Below are positions 25,508-33,955 of a stretch of DNA of 64,000 nucleotides, piece after piece. This DNA is from RYN-230 sp963711705 (GTDB lineage Bacteria; Actinomycetota; Actinomycetes; Streptosporangiales; Streptosporangiaceae). The position numbers and the translations under genes are program-made. Numbering within the stretch: the first letter of the stretch is position 1; each line of letters starts with the position of its first letter. The stretch lies in assembly GCA_963711705.1 (NCBI GenBank), contig CAVQFM010000008.1, forward strand, positions 310,001 through 374,000. The letters run 5' to 3'. The notes under the pieces are model-generated. The model did not search any database. It was not told where the DNA came from and worked only from the letters and a program-made list of their open reading frames with translations.

Positions 25508-26482
25508 TCAGCTGTAGTGGGCGCTGATCTCGGCCGCAGCCGCCGGGCCGTACACGGCGCCCAGCCGGTCGGCCAGTGCGGCCGGCTTCAGCTCGTATTC
25601 CTGCGGGCCGACGGTCTCCAGGACGTGCACGGCCAGCATGTTGCCCAGCTGGGCCGCCCGCTCCAGGGACAGCCCCCAGGCCACCGCGGCCAGGAACCCG
25701 GAGCGGAACCCGTCACCGGTGCCGGTCGGGTCCGCCTTGCGGACCTCCGGGACCGGGCCGATCAGCACCGGGTCCGCGCCCGCCTGCTCGACCCGGGCGC
25801 CGGCCGGGCCCAGCGTGGTGACCCGGACGCCCACCCGGTCCAGGATCTGCGGCCCGGTCCACGCGCTCTTCCGCTCGATCAGGGCTTCCTCGTACTCGTT
25901 GCAGAACAGGTAGGCCGCCCCGTCCACCAGCGCGCGCACCTCCGGCCCGGACAGCCGGGGCAGCTGCTGGGACAGGTCGGCGGCGAACGGGATGCCCAGG
26001 TCCCGGCATTCCTGGGTGTGCGCCTGCATGGCCTGCGGGTCGCTCGCCCCGATCAGCACCAGGTCCAGGCCGCCGGGCTGGTCCGCGAGACCGGCCAGCT
26101 TGATGTCGCCGGTCTCGGACATGGCCCCCGGGTAGAACGAGGCGATCTGGTTGCCGTCCTGGTCGGTGGTGCAGACGAACCGGGCGGTGTGCTGGACGGC
26201 CGACTCATGGACCGCGGCGCAGTCCACGCCGTGCCCGGCCAGCCAGGCCCGGTACGGCGCGAAGTCCGCACCCACCGCGCCGACCAGCAGTGGGCGCAGG
26301 CCCAGCACCCCCAGCCCGAAGGCGATGTTCGCGGCTACTCCCCCGCGCCGGATCTCCAGCCCGTTGACCAGGAAGGACAGGGATACCCGGTCCATTTTTT
26401 CCGGGATGAACTGCTCCACGAAGCGGCCGGGAAAGGTCATCAGGTGATCGGTCGCGATGGACCCGGTGATGGCTATGCGCAC
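25508..26482 (-). CDS. adoK: Adenosine kinase, PfkB family (AdoK type)
   Basis: The 324 residues align along the whole length with mycobacterial AdoK (Rv2202c): 'IAITGSIATDHLMTFPGRF' at the start, 'SLSFLVNGLEIRRGGVAANIAFGLGVLG', 'HTARFVCTTD', 'QIASFYPGAMSE' and the C-terminal catalytic loop 'DPTGTGDGFRSGFL', in which the Asp of GxGD is the base. It salvages adenosine to AMP. In M. tuberculosis the gene also lies close to the ctaC and erpA region, which supports the name over a generic ribokinase. GTG start. Confidence 0.9.
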   Translation of the reverse strand: MRIAITGSIATDHLMTFPGRFVEQFIPEKMDRVSLSFLVNGLEIRRGGVAANIAFGLGVLGLRPLLVGAVGADFAPYRAWLAGHGVDCAAVHESAVQHTARFVCTTDQDGNQIASFYPGAMSETGDIKLAGLADQPGGLDLVLIGASDPQAMQAHTQECRDLGIPFAADLSQQLPRLSGPEVRALVDGAAYLFCNEYEEALIERKSAWTGPQILDRVGVRVTTLGPAGARVEQAGADPVLIGPVPEVRKADPTGTGDGFRSGFLAAVAWGLSLERAAQLGNMLAVHVLETVGPQEYELKPAALADRLGAVYGPAAAAEISAHYS

Positions 26483-26524
26483 TGCGGCACTCTAAGGCAC
26501 GTGGCGGCGGCCCGGAAACCAGCG

Positions 26525-26550
26525 CGGCCGGGAGCTGGTGCTCCCGGCCG
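26525..26550 (-). terminator. Terminator hairpin after erpA
   Basis: A perfect 10-bp stem (CGGCCGGGAG/CTCCCGGCCG) with a 6-nt loop lies 25 nt downstream of the erpA stop on the minus strand, in the erpA-adoK gap. The two genes are therefore probably transcribed separately. Confidence 0.65.
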
Positions 26551-26574
26551 GTCTGCAGGCCTGTGGCCAGTAGG

Positions 26575-26925
26575 TCAGTGGAACGAATCGCCGCAGGCGC
26601 AGGAGCCGGTGGCGTTCGGGTTGTCGATGGTGAAGCCCTGCTTCTCGATCGTGTCCACGAAGTCGATGGTCGCGCCCATCAGGTACGGGGCGCTCATCTT
26701 GTCGGTGACCACGTGCACGCCGGAGAACTCGGCGTCGATGTCCCCGTCCATCTCGCGCTCGTCGAAGTAGAGCTGGTAACGCAGCCCGGAGCAGCCTCCC
26801 GGCTGGACCGCGATGCGCAGCCGCAGGTCGTCGCGGCCTTCCTGCTCCAGCAAGGTGCCCACTTTGGCTGCCGCGGCGTCGGTCAGGATGACACCCGTGG
26901 TACCGGCCTCGTGCTGCACAGTCAT
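26575..26925 (-). CDS. erpA: Iron-sulfur cluster insertion protein (A-type, ErpA/HesB)
   Basis: The 116-residue A-type carrier has the three cysteine ligands in their standard places: 'VQPGGCSGLRYQLYFDE' (first Cys near residue 45) and the C-terminal 'SCACGDSFH' pair. It accepts [Fe-S] clusters from the SUF scaffold and passes them to client enzymes. The 'GDSFH' end is typical of the actinobacterial ErpA-like group. GGGAG lies about 11 nt before the ATG. Confidence 0.93.
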   Translation of the reverse strand: MTVQHEAGTTGVILTDAAAAKVGTLLEQEGRDDLRLRIAVQPGGCSGLRYQLYFDEREMDGDIDAEFSGVHVVTDKMSAPYLMGATIDFVDTIEKQGFTIDNPNATGSCACGDSFH

Positions 26926-27032
26926 GTGTGATTAGCTCCCGCGTTCGACTGCCGCCGCATCCGCGGCGCTGCCTGATCTCTCCTGACAACCATATGCCGT
27001 CCGCCGTCATTCCGGTCCATCCGGGGCTAACC

Positions 27033-27051
27033 GCGGCGGCTTAGCCGCCGC
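27033..27051 (-). terminator. Candidate hairpin after pspAB
   Basis: GCGGCGGC-TTA-GCCGCCGC forms an 8-bp stem 48 nt downstream of the pspAB stop on the minus strand. It probably ends the pspA-htpX region transcript, although no T-run follows. Confidence 0.45.
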
Positions 27052-27098
27052 TCGGCGCGGAGCGGCGATCGGGTCCGGGGTCGCCCCCCGGGCCAGCA

Positions 27099-27671
27099 CT
27101 ACAGGCCGGGGGCGCCCCAGACGGCGAACCAGCGGCTCAGGTCGGGCTCGATCTTCAGGTCGGCGCCCACCGCGCCGCGTACCTGTAGTTCCAGCGCGTT
27201 GTCCCGCTGCTCCCCGGAACGCGGCGCGAACGGGTAGAACGTGCCCCGCTTGTACAGGTAGACGAGGCCGAGCCGGTGCCCCTTGTCATCGGTGAAGCTG
27301 ACCAGGGTGCACAGCAGCTGCGGGCCGAAGCCGTTGTCGGCCAGCGTCCGGTTCACCGCGTGCAGGTTGGTGACCAGGCCCTCGAAGTCGTCGGCCGGCT
27401 GCTGGCAGGTCAGCCAGGTGAAGCCGTAGGAGTCGGTGGTCACCTCGGGCGTGGCCGCGGCCGAGCCCATGCTCAGCAGGTCGCGGACGTCCTTTTCGAT
27501 GTCGCCGAACGCCTTGCCCTCCGCGGCGCGGAAGCAGACCGAACCAGTGCCGGTGGGCACCAGGTTCATCGCCGCCTGCAGCGTGATGGCCGCGGTGGGC
27601 AGGGAGAACAGCTCGTCCAGGTTGGGCTGGGCCGGCTTGGTCCGGCCCAGCAGGGTGTCCAGGAATCCCAC
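27099..27671 (-). CDS. pspAB: PspA-associated protein PspAB
   Basis: A 190-residue soluble protein beginning 'MGFLDTLLGRTKPAQPNLDELFSLPTAA' (start only shown in part), the recognisable opening of the PspAB family, which is encoded next to PspA and HtpX in Actinobacteria. No catalytic motif is visible; 'HRLGLVYLYKRGTFYPFAP' is a conserved beta-hairpin segment. The GTG start is 3 nt after the htpX stop, so the two genes are translationally linked and probably act together in envelope stress. Its biochemical role is not known to me. Confidence 0.85.
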   Translation of the reverse strand: MGFLDTLLGRTKPAQPNLDELFSLPTAAITLQAAMNLVPTGTGSVCFRAAEGKAFGDIEKDVRDLLSMGSAAATPEVTTDSYGFTWLTCQQPADDFEGLVTNLHAVNRTLADNGFGPQLLCTLVSFTDDKGHRLGLVYLYKRGTFYPFAPRSGEQRDNALELQVRGAVGADLKIEPDLSRWFAVWGAPGL

Positions 27672-27674
27672 CGG

Positions 27675-28640
27675 TTACCTGCTCAGCTGCTCGGAGATCT
27701 CGGACAGCTGGCGGAGCCGGCGCTCCAGCGACGGGTGGGTGGAGAAGAGGTTGTTCAGGCTGACTTCCTTGCCCTTGGTCTTGAACGCCGGGATGAAGTA
27801 GAACGCGTTCAGCGGCTCGGCGGCGCGCAGATCCTTGGTCGGGATCGCGTTCATCGACCCGCTGACCTTCTGCAGCGCGCTGGCCAGCGCGGACGGCTGC
27901 CCGGTGAGCAGCGCCCCGGCCCGGTCGGCGGCCAGCTCGCGGTAGCGGGAGAGCAGCCGGATGAGCAGGAAGCTGACCGCATACGTCACGATGCCGACGA
28001 CCAGGACGATCAGCACGACGGGGAGCGCGCCACCGTTCTGGTTGTTGTTGTTGCGGCCGCCACCGCCGAACAGCTCCGAGTAGAACGCGAACCGGACCAG
28101 CAGGCCCGCGATGATGCCGATGAACGAGGCGATCGTCATCACCGCGACGTCCTTGTGCGCGACGTGCGACAGCTCGTGGGCCAGGATGGCCTCGAGCTCA
28201 CGGTCGTCCAGGTTGGGGTTGTTCAGCAGGCCAGTGGTGACCACGAGCACCGAGGTCTTCTCGTTGCGCCCGGTGGCGAACGCGTTGAGCATCGGGGACG
28301 GCGCAATGGCCAGCCTCGGCTTGGGCATGTTGGCCAGCGCGGTGAGCCGGTCCACGATGCCGTGCACCCGGGCGGCCTGCGGGCCGTCCTCCGGGCTGAT
28401 CAGCCGGGCCTGCGCGGTGCTCAGGGCAATCTTGTCCGAGTACCAGAACGAGCCCACGCCCAGGGCCAGGCCGACCACTACCGCGATGAACACGATGCCG
28501 CCGCTGGACACCCGGTTGGTCGCGCCCAGCACGAACACGAGAGCGGTGATGAAGGCGACGAACACGACACCCAGCAGGAATATCGTGAGGGTCATCCGCG
28601 CGGTGAGTCCCCTGTCTGGCGCATAGCGGGTCTTCGCCAT
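27675..28640 (-). CDS. htpX: Membrane zinc metalloprotease HtpX
   Basis: The 321-residue M48 protease has two N-terminal transmembrane helices (about residues 14-36 and 40-62), the zinc motif 'HELSH' near residue 151 with the third ligand Glu in 'SRYRELAADRAGALL', and two further hydrophobic segments (about 166-185 and 207-227). HtpX degrades damaged membrane proteins. Here it is embedded between PspAA and PspAB, pointing to one membrane-stress system. GGAGG precedes the ATG at 8 nt. The 130-nt leader holds two tandem hairpins. Confidence 0.93.
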   Translation of the reverse strand: MAKTRYAPDRGLTARMTLTIFLLGVVFVAFITALVFVLGATNRVSSGGIVFIAVVVGLALGVGSFWYSDKIALSTAQARLISPEDGPQAARVHGIVDRLTALANMPKPRLAIAPSPMLNAFATGRNEKTSVLVVTTGLLNNPNLDDRELEAILAHELSHVAHKDVAVMTIASFIGIIAGLLVRFAFYSELFGGGGRNNNNQNGGALPVVLIVLVVGIVTYAVSFLLIRLLSRYRELAADRAGALLTGQPSALASALQKVSGSMNAIPTKDLRAAEPLNAFYFIPAFKTKGKEVSLNNLFSTHPSLERRLRQLSEISEQLSR

Positions 28641-28659
28641 GGCGCCGCCTCCGTTCTGT

Positions 28660-28706
28660 CAGCCGGCCCTACCGGCTGATCTCTCAGGCTCCGATTTACC
28701 GGAGCC
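28660..28706 (-). other. Tandem hairpins in the htpX leader
   Basis: Two perfect 7-bp stem-loops lie 8 nt apart: CAGCCGG-N5-CCGGCTG (28660-28678) and GGCTCCG-N6-CGGAGCC (28687-28706 including a near-perfect end). They sit between pspAA and htpX, 20 nt upstream of the htpX start. They could attenuate read-through from pspA-pspAA or form a structured leader. They do not match a riboswitch class that I know. Confidence 0.5.
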
Positions 28707-28772
28707 GTCAGTAGTCACTATCGGGCAGCCGCCAGTCTGCACGGTCAACCTGAACGCCCCCTGAGCGCTGGC

Positions 28773-29051
28773 TCAGCCCGGGATGAGGCCCTCATCTGAG
28801 AGCAGCCCGCGCACATCCGCGATGCTCGCGTCGGCGTAGGGCAGAATCACATCTGACGGTTCCAACGTATCCGCTGGAACTGGTGTTCCCACCGCCCTGA
28901 TCCGGGCCAGCAGCTCGGCCAGGATGGGGCGGAGGGCCGCCTCGTCGCCGGCGTTGACCGCCGCCTCCAGCTTCACGTCCAGCTGGTTCAGTTCGTCCGC
29001 CATGGCGTCGTCCACGGCGAGCTGACCCTCACCGAGGATCCGGACGATCAT
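28773..29051 (-). CDS. pspAA: PspA-associated protein PspAA
   Basis: A 92-residue acidic protein starting 'MIVRILGEGQLAVDDAMADELNQLD' (in part), the signature of the PspAA family found directly after pspA in Actinobacteria. It is predicted as a short beta segment followed by a helical body with no membrane span. Its ATG overlaps the pspA stop by 4 nt (ATGA), so the stoichiometry of the two proteins is probably coupled. It is presumed to modulate PspA oligomers; that is inference from the constant pairing. Confidence 0.88.
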   Translation of the reverse strand: MIVRILGEGQLAVDDAMADELNQLDVKLEAAVNAGDEAALRPILAELLARIRAVGTPVPADTLEPSDVILPYADASIADVRGLLSDEGLIPG

Positions 29052-29857
29052 GACCCGTCACCGGCCTGCGGCTGGTCAGCGGCCTTCCCGGCCTGGCCGT
29101 TGCCAGCCGTGCCGGCCGCGCCCGGCGCGGAACCCTCGATCTCGCGCGGCGCCTCGCCCTGGTCCAGCTCGCCCTTGAGCCGCTCCAGTTCGCGGTCCAC
29201 GTCGTGACTGCCGCCCATCTGGTCCAGCTCGCGCTGGATGTCGTCGTTCGGCTGCGCGGTCACGTCGTCCAGGGCACCGGAGGCCATCAGCTCGTCGATG
29301 GCGCCCGCACGCGCCTGCATCTGCGCAGTCTTGTCCTGGGCCCGCTGCACGGCCATGCCCACGTCGCCCATCTCCTCGGAGATGCCCGACACGGCCTCAC
29401 CGATCCGGGTCTGCGCCTCGGCCGCGGTGTAGGTGGCCTTGATCGTCTCCTTCTGGGTACGGAAGGCCTCGACCTTGGCCTGCAGCCGCTGCGACGCCGC
29501 GGTCAGCTTCTCCTCGTCCGCCTGCAGCGACTGGTACTGCGTCTGCAGGTCGGTCAGCTGGCTCTGCAGCGCCGACTTGCGGGTCAGCGCCTCACGGGCC
29601 AGGTCCTCGCGGCCGCCACCGAGCGCGGTCCGGGCCTGGCCGTCCAGCTTGGTCTGCTGCTGCTGCAACGCGTTCATCTGCAGCTCGACTCGTTTGCGTG
29701 ACGTAGCCACGTCGGCGACGCCCCGGCGGACCTGCGTCAGCATCTCCAGCTGGCGCTGGTAGGAGTAGTCCAGGGTCTCGCGTGGATCTTCCATCTTGTC
29801 CAGGGCCCTGTTGGCCTTGGCCTTGAAGATCATCGATACCCGCTTCACCACGCTCAT
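29048..29857 (-). CDS. pspA: Phage-shock protein A (PspA/IM30 family)
   Basis: A 269-residue ESCRT-III-like membrane-stress protein. It opens 'MSVVKRVSMIFKAKANRALDKMEDP', an amphipathic membrane-binding helix plus the family 'LDxxEDP' motif (written here in part), followed by long coiled coils to about residue 190. The last 60 residues are acidic and low-complexity. The start is placed at 29857 because homologues begin there; in-frame codons further upstream (29869, 30013) would add an unrelated segment. It forms an operon with pspAA (4-nt overlap) and probably htpX-pspAB. Confidence 0.92.
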   Translation of the reverse strand: MSVVKRVSMIFKAKANRALDKMEDPRETLDYSYQRQLEMLTQVRRGVADVATSRKRVELQMNALQQQQTKLDGQARTALGGGREDLAREALTRKSALQSQLTDLQTQYQSLQADEEKLTAASQRLQAKVEAFRTQKETIKATYTAAEAQTRIGEAVSGISEEMGDVGMAVQRAQDKTAQMQARAGAIDELMASGALDDVTAQPNDDIQRELDQMGGSHDVDRELERLKGELDQGEAPREIEGSAPGAAGTAGNGQAGKAADQPQAGDGS

Positions 29858-30050
29858 CGGCGCGACCATCCCCTCATCGTGTAACGCTTGCGCCAGCCAC
29901 CTGCGGCCCGCGGCTGCCACCCCCGTGATGCGGCAGCGGCGCCTCGCAGGCTGGTGGACACAGCCTACGCGGTGATACCGGCCACATCTATCACGGCTGG
30001 ATGGCTTGTGCACTGGTGATCCGTGCCCTTCGTCCCGGTAGGCTGATCAC

Positions 30051-30662
30051 GTGTTCAGACGACGTAACGCGGCCACCCAGGACGCCCCCGCCGAGGGCGG
30101 CCCGGATACCGCCGGTGTGGCCAGCAAGGCCAACGGCACCGGGCCTGCGGTGACCGCGGGCAAGGGCAGGCCGACCCCGAAGCGCAGCGAGGCCGAGCGG
30201 GCCCGCCGGTACACCGCGCCCGGGGACCGGAAAGAGGCGATGCGCCAGGCGCGGGGCCGCGACCGCCAGACGCGGGGGCGCAAGGCCGAGGCCATGCGGC
30301 GCGGCGAGGAGTGGGCGCTGCCCGCCAAGGACCGCGGCCCGGTCCGCGCGCTGGCCCGGGACTATGTCGACTCCAAGCGCCGGTTCAGCGAGTTCTACAT
30401 GTACGGGCTCATCGTGCTGCTGCTCCTGCTGTTCCTGCGCAGCCCGATCACGGCTACCGTGCTGCCCGCGGTGCTCATCTTCATGATCGTGGTCATGGCG
30501 GTCGAGGGCTTCTACATCGGCCGCCGGGTGGTCGCGCTGGCCGCCGAGCGCTATCCCGGGGAGAGCACCCGGGGGGTGAAGCTGTACTCGGCCATGCGCG
30601 CACTGCAGATCCGCAAACTCCGCTTCCCCAAGCCGCGGGTCAAGCCGGGCGAAGCGATCTGA
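30051..30662 (+). CDS. DUF3043 membrane protein
   Basis: The 203 residues comprise a basic, charged first half (residues 35-105, rich in Lys/Arg, including 'GKGRPTPKRSEAERARRYTAPGDRKEAMRQARG' in parts), two closely spaced transmembrane helices (about 122-138 and 140-160), and a basic C-terminal tail ending 'LRFPKPRVKPGEAI'. This is the DUF3043 family, conserved in Actinobacteria and commonly adjacent to pspA, as here (divergent, 193 nt between starts). Function is unknown; the arrangement suggests a membrane-tethered nucleic-acid- or phospholipid-binding domain, which is inference. Confidence 0.88.
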   Translation: MFRRRNAATQDAPAEGGPDTAGVASKANGTGPAVTAGKGRPTPKRSEAERARRYTAPGDRKEAMRQARGRDRQTRGRKAEAMRRGEEWALPAKDRGPVRALARDYVDSKRRFSEFYMYGLIVLLLLLFLRSPITATVLPAVLIFMIVVMAVEGFYIGRRVVALAAERYPGESTRGVKLYSAMRALQIRKLRFPKPRVKPGEAI

Positions 30663-30664
30663 GC

Positions 30665-31663
30665 ATGGAATACCGTCACCTGGGCCGCAGCGGCCTGAAA
30701 GTCAGCGAGATCGCCTACGGGAACTGGATCACCCACGGCTCGCAGGTGGCCGAGGATGCGGCGCGGGCCTGCGTGGCCGCGGCCCTGGACGAGGGCATCA
30801 GCACGTTCGACACCGCCGACGTGTACGCCGGCACCGTGGCCGAGGAGGTGCTGGGACGGGCGCTGCGCGGGGTGCGCCGCGAATCGGTCGAGATCTGCAC
30901 CAAGGTGTTCTGGCCGACCGGGCCGGGCGTCAACGACCGGGGCCTGTCCCGCAAGCACATCATGGAGTCGGCGCACGCCTCACTGCGCCGGCTGCAGACC
31001 GACTACCTGGACCTGTACCAGGCGCACCGCTACGACCACGAGACCCCGCTGCCGGAGACCCTGCGCGCCTTCGACGACCTGGTCCGCCAGGGGAAGGTGC
31101 TGTACATCGGGGTATCGGAGTGGCGGGCCGAGGAGATCGCGGCCGCGCTGCGGATCGCCGACGAGATGGGTTTCGACCGGATCGTGTCGAACCAGCCGCA
31201 GTACAACATGCTGTGGCGGGTGATCGAGGCCGAGGTGATCCCGCTGGCCGAAAAGGAGGGCATCGGCCAGATCGTGTTCTCCCCGATCGCGCAGGGCGTG
31301 CTGACCGGCAAGTACCAGCCCGGCGCGGCGCCGCCCGCGGGATCGCGGGCCACCGACCCGAGCGGCGCCGGCTTCATCGAGCGCTGGCTGGACGACGACG
31401 TGCTGACCCGGGTAGCCGAACTGCCGCCGGTGGCGGACGCGGCCGGGCTGACGCTGGCCCAGCTCGCGGTGGCCTGGGTGCTGCAGCACCAGAATGTATC
31501 CGCGGCGATAGTCGGCGCGACCCGGCCCGAGCAGGTCCGGGAGAACGCCAGGGCGGCCGGGGTGCACCTGGCGCCCGAGATCATGCAGCGCGTGGACGAG
31601 GTGCTGGGCCCGGTGATCCAGCGCGACCCGGCCCGCACCGCCAGCCCGCCTTCCCGCCCTTAA
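30665..31663 (+). CDS. Aldo/keto reductase (Kv-beta-like)
   Basis: A 332-residue TIM-barrel NADPH-dependent reductase. The AKR catalytic tetrad is visible: Asp and Tyr in 'FDTADVYAGTVAEEVLG' (about residues 50-56), Lys in 'EICTKVFW' near 82 and His in 'LDLYQAHRYD' near 122. 'AIVGATRPEQVRENARA' near 283 is the cofactor phosphate-binding region. The overall sequence is closest to the potassium-channel beta-subunit-like AKRs of bacteria. It starts 2 nt after the DUF3043 stop, so the two are co-transcribed. Substrate unknown. Confidence 0.9.
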   Translation: MEYRHLGRSGLKVSEIAYGNWITHGSQVAEDAARACVAAALDEGISTFDTADVYAGTVAEEVLGRALRGVRRESVEICTKVFWPTGPGVNDRGLSRKHIMESAHASLRRLQTDYLDLYQAHRYDHETPLPETLRAFDDLVRQGKVLYIGVSEWRAEEIAAALRIADEMGFDRIVSNQPQYNMLWRVIEAEVIPLAEKEGIGQIVFSPIAQGVLTGKYQPGAAPPAGSRATDPSGAGFIERWLDDDVLTRVAELPPVADAAGLTLAQLAVAWVLQHQNVSAAIVGATRPEQVRENARAAGVHLAPEIMQRVDEVLGPVIQRDPARTASPPSRP

Positions 31664-31869
31664 CTCTCCGGATGCAGGCTCATCGGGCCGTACTCGATCC
31701 GGCCCTCCTCCAGCAAGGTGACCTGGTCCACGCCGGCCGCCAGCAGGTCGCGCCAGTTCTCGCCGAGCCAGCTCTCCGCGTCACCCTGGCTGCTGAACGT
31801 CTCCCTGGGCACCCCCCGCGGCGGCACCAGGCCGCCGTCCGCCGTCTCGAACTGCCAGCTCCAGGCCAT
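31660..31869 (-). CDS. Small conserved actinobacterial protein (69 aa)
   Basis: A 69-residue protein starting 'MAWSWQFETADG' and ending 'RIEYGPMSLHPES', a pattern I recall from Streptomyces and related genomes, annotated as hypothetical. The middle ('FSSQGDAESWLGENWRDLLAAGVDQVTLLEEG') looks like one helix flanked by strands. GAGGATC precedes the ATG. The stop overlaps the convergent aldo/keto reductase by 4 nt. An in-frame upstream start (31968) would add a non-conserved 33 residues. Function unknown. Confidence 0.75.
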   Translation of the reverse strand: MAWSWQFETADGGLVPPRGVPRETFSSQGDAESWLGENWRDLLAAGVDQVTLLEEGRIEYGPMSLHPES

Positions 31870-32070
31870 GATCCTCGCCGCCTCCTCGGTTCGCGGTAAG
31901 CGACAGTAGCCGACCGGGCCAGCGCCGCGGGGAATCGGCCCGCTATATGCATCCACCCTGCCGAACACCAGGAGCGAGGGACGAGAAACTGTTAAGTTCT
32001 AGTAGCTAGTCCTGAGCCGGGTGTCGCGGCGCTGTCCCTGGCTCAGCCCCGGGAGCAAGGTGGTGACGAC

Positions 32071-32961
32071 ATGACGCGCATTGTCGTCGTTGGTGATCTG
32101 ATGACCGACACGGTCGCTCATGCAGCTCTGCCGCTGGCGAAGGGCAGTGACACCCCGGCTACGGTGAGTATGCACGGCGGGGGCTCCGGCGCGAACGTAG
32201 CCGCCTGGCTGGCCGCGGACGGCGCGGAAGTCGCCTTCGTCGGCCGCCGCGGCGCCGACATCGCCGGGCGCAACCGGGACATGGAGCTGATGGGTTACGG
32301 GGTGGACGCCCGGCTCGTCATGGACCCGGACCGGCCGACCGGCACCTGCGTGGTGATGGTGACCCACAAGGGCGACCACACCATGCTGTCCGACCCGGGA
32401 GCCAATGCCGCGCTGCACCCCGACGACCTGCCCAAGGACCTGTTCGCACCCGGGATGCACCTGCATATGTCCGGGTACACGCTGCTGAACGAGGGATCCC
32501 GGGGCGCGGCCCTGGCCGCCTTCGGCCACGCGGGCCGGGCGGGCATGTCGATCTCGATCGACGGCGCCTCGGCCGCTCCCCTGGAGCGGGTCGGGGCCGA
32601 GCCGTTCCTGGAGATGACCAACGGGGTGACCCTGCTGCTGGTCAACGCGAACCAGGCCACGGTGCTCACCGGCCGGGAGGACCCCGAGTCCGCCGCCCGG
32701 GTGCTCACCGCCTGGTACCCGCAGGTCGTGGTCAAACTGGGCGGCGACGGGGCGCTGTACGCCAACGGCCGCCCGGACCCGGTCCGGGCCCTGGCCCTGC
32801 CGGTGGAGAAGTTCGTGGACGGCACCGGGGCCGGGGACGCGTTCTGCGCCGGGTTCCTGCCGACCTGGCTGGACAAGAAGCCGCCGCTGGAGGCACTGGG
32901 CAGCGGCTGCCGGCTGGCCGCGAGCGCGCTCGGTATGGTCGGTGCCCGGCCCGCTCTCTGA
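32071..32961 (+). CDS. PfkB-family carbohydrate kinase (ribokinase-like)
   Basis: The 296-residue kinase has the N-terminal PfkB signature 'GDLMTDTVAHA' and substrate-side 'HGGGSGANVAAWLA' (residues 36-49), and the C-terminal signature 'DGTGAGDAFCAGFL' near residue 250 with the catalytic Asp in GAGD. Sequence around the lid is ribokinase-like, but the sugar (or nucleoside) cannot be assigned. It is distinct from the AdoK at 25.5 kb. An AAGGTGG-type site lies before the ATG. The 3' end overlaps the possible start of the SDR gene by 20 nt. Confidence 0.88.
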   Translation: MTRIVVVGDLMTDTVAHAALPLAKGSDTPATVSMHGGGSGANVAAWLAADGAEVAFVGRRGADIAGRNRDMELMGYGVDARLVMDPDRPTGTCVVMVTHKGDHTMLSDPGANAALHPDDLPKDLFAPGMHLHMSGYTLLNEGSRGAALAAFGHAGRAGMSISIDGASAAPLERVGAEPFLEMTNGVTLLLVNANQATVLTGREDPESAARVLTAWYPQVVVKLGGDGALYANGRPDPVRALALPVEKFVDGTGAGDAFCAGFLPTWLDKKPPLEALGSGCRLAASALGMVGARPAL

Positions 32962-33895
32962 GCCCAGTCCCGGGGACTCCAGCCCGGGGCAGCCTGTTCC
33001 CCCGCCACCTGTTCCCCCGCCACCTGGCCCCCGGTCAGCTGACCCTGGGCTGCCCGGCCCCAGGCCGCCCGGCTCCAGGCCGCCCGGCTCCAGGCCGCCC
33101 GGTTCCGCGGGGCCGGCCGCGCGGGCGGCCTTCCTGGACGGGCTGTTCTCCCTGGACGGCCGGGTGGCCCTGGTCACCGGCGGCAGTTCCGGGATCGGCC
33201 ACGCCATGGCACGGGCCCTGGCCCGGGCGGGCGCCCGGGTGGTCCTGCTGGCCCGCGGCGAGCAGGCGCTGGCCGCGGCCGCGGCCGCCATCCGGGCGGC
33301 GGGCGGGCAGGCCAGCTGGGTCCCTGCCGATCTGGCCGACCGTCATTCGCTGCCGGACGGGATGGCGCAGTCCGTAGCCCGGTACGGGGAGCCGGACATC
33401 GTGGTGAACGCGGCCGCCGTCAACCTGCGGCCGCCGCTCGGCCAGCAGACCCCAGGGCAGTGGGACGAGACCCTGGCGGTGAACCTGACCGCCCCGTTCC
33501 TGATCGGCCAGCGGTTCGGGCCGGCCATGGCCGCGCGCGGCTGGGGCCGCATCATCAACGTGGCATCCCAGCAGGCGGTCCGGGCGTTCGGGAACAGCGG
33601 CGGGTACGGGGCGTCCAAAGCCGGCCTGGCCGGGCTGACCCGGTCCCAGTCCGAGGCGTGGGCGCCGCACGGCGTGTGCTGCAACACGGTCACCCCGGGT
33701 TTCGTGGCCACGCCGCTCACCGCCGAGGTGGCCAGTGACCCGGTGCGGTCCGCGGCCCTGGCCGCCCGCACCATGGTCGGGCGCAACGGCGAGCCCGCCG
33801 ATTTCGAGGGCGTCGCGGTATTCCTGGCCAGCCGGGCCAGCGACTACGTCACCGGCCAGCTGATCTTCGTGGATGGCGGCTTCTCCGTCACCTGA
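32942..33895 (+). CDS. Short-chain dehydrogenase/reductase with Pro-rich N-terminal extension
   Basis: A classical SDR of about 250 residues: cofactor motif 'TGGSSGIGHAMA' (TGxxxGxG), 'NAAAVN' (NNAG-like), catalytic Ser in 'NVASQQAV' and the 'YGASK' YxxxK pair. The frame is open upstream through about 60 Pro/Gly/Ser-rich residues, encoded by 15-bp tandem repeats, back to GTG 32942, which overlaps the kinase gene by 20 nt. There is no better-placed start between this tail and the SDR core, so either the Pro-rich tail is real or a rare start is used. Probably co-transcribed with the kinase. Substrate unknown. Confidence 0.82.
   Translation: MPGPLSEPSPGDSSPGQPVPPPPVPPPPGPRSADPGLPGPRPPGSRPPGSRPPGSAGPAARAAFLDGLFSLDGRVALVTGGSSGIGHAMARALARAGARVVLLARGEQALAAAAAAIRAAGGQASWVPADLADRHSLPDGMAQSVARYGEPDIVVNAAAVNLRPPLGQQTPGQWDETLAVNLTAPFLIGQRFGPAMAARGWGRIINVASQQAVRAFGNSGGYGASKAGLAGLTRSQSEAWAPHGVCCNTVTPGFVATPLTAEVASDPVRSAALAARTMVGRNGEPADFEGVAVFLASRASDYVTGQLIFVDGGFSVT
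32994..33105 (+). repeat. Two sets of 15-bp tandem repeats in the SDR 5' region
   Basis: CTGTTCCCCCGCCAC occurs twice in tandem (32994-33023), and CAGGCCGCCCGGCTC three times (33061-33105, the last copy with one change). Both have a 15-bp period, so the frame is kept and the protein gains 'RPPGS' pentapeptides. Confidence 0.75.
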
Positions 33896-33955
33896 GCCGC
33901 CAGCCCAGGGCTGGCACCGTGGCGTTGGGCGTGACTGACGCTGGCAGGCGGCACA

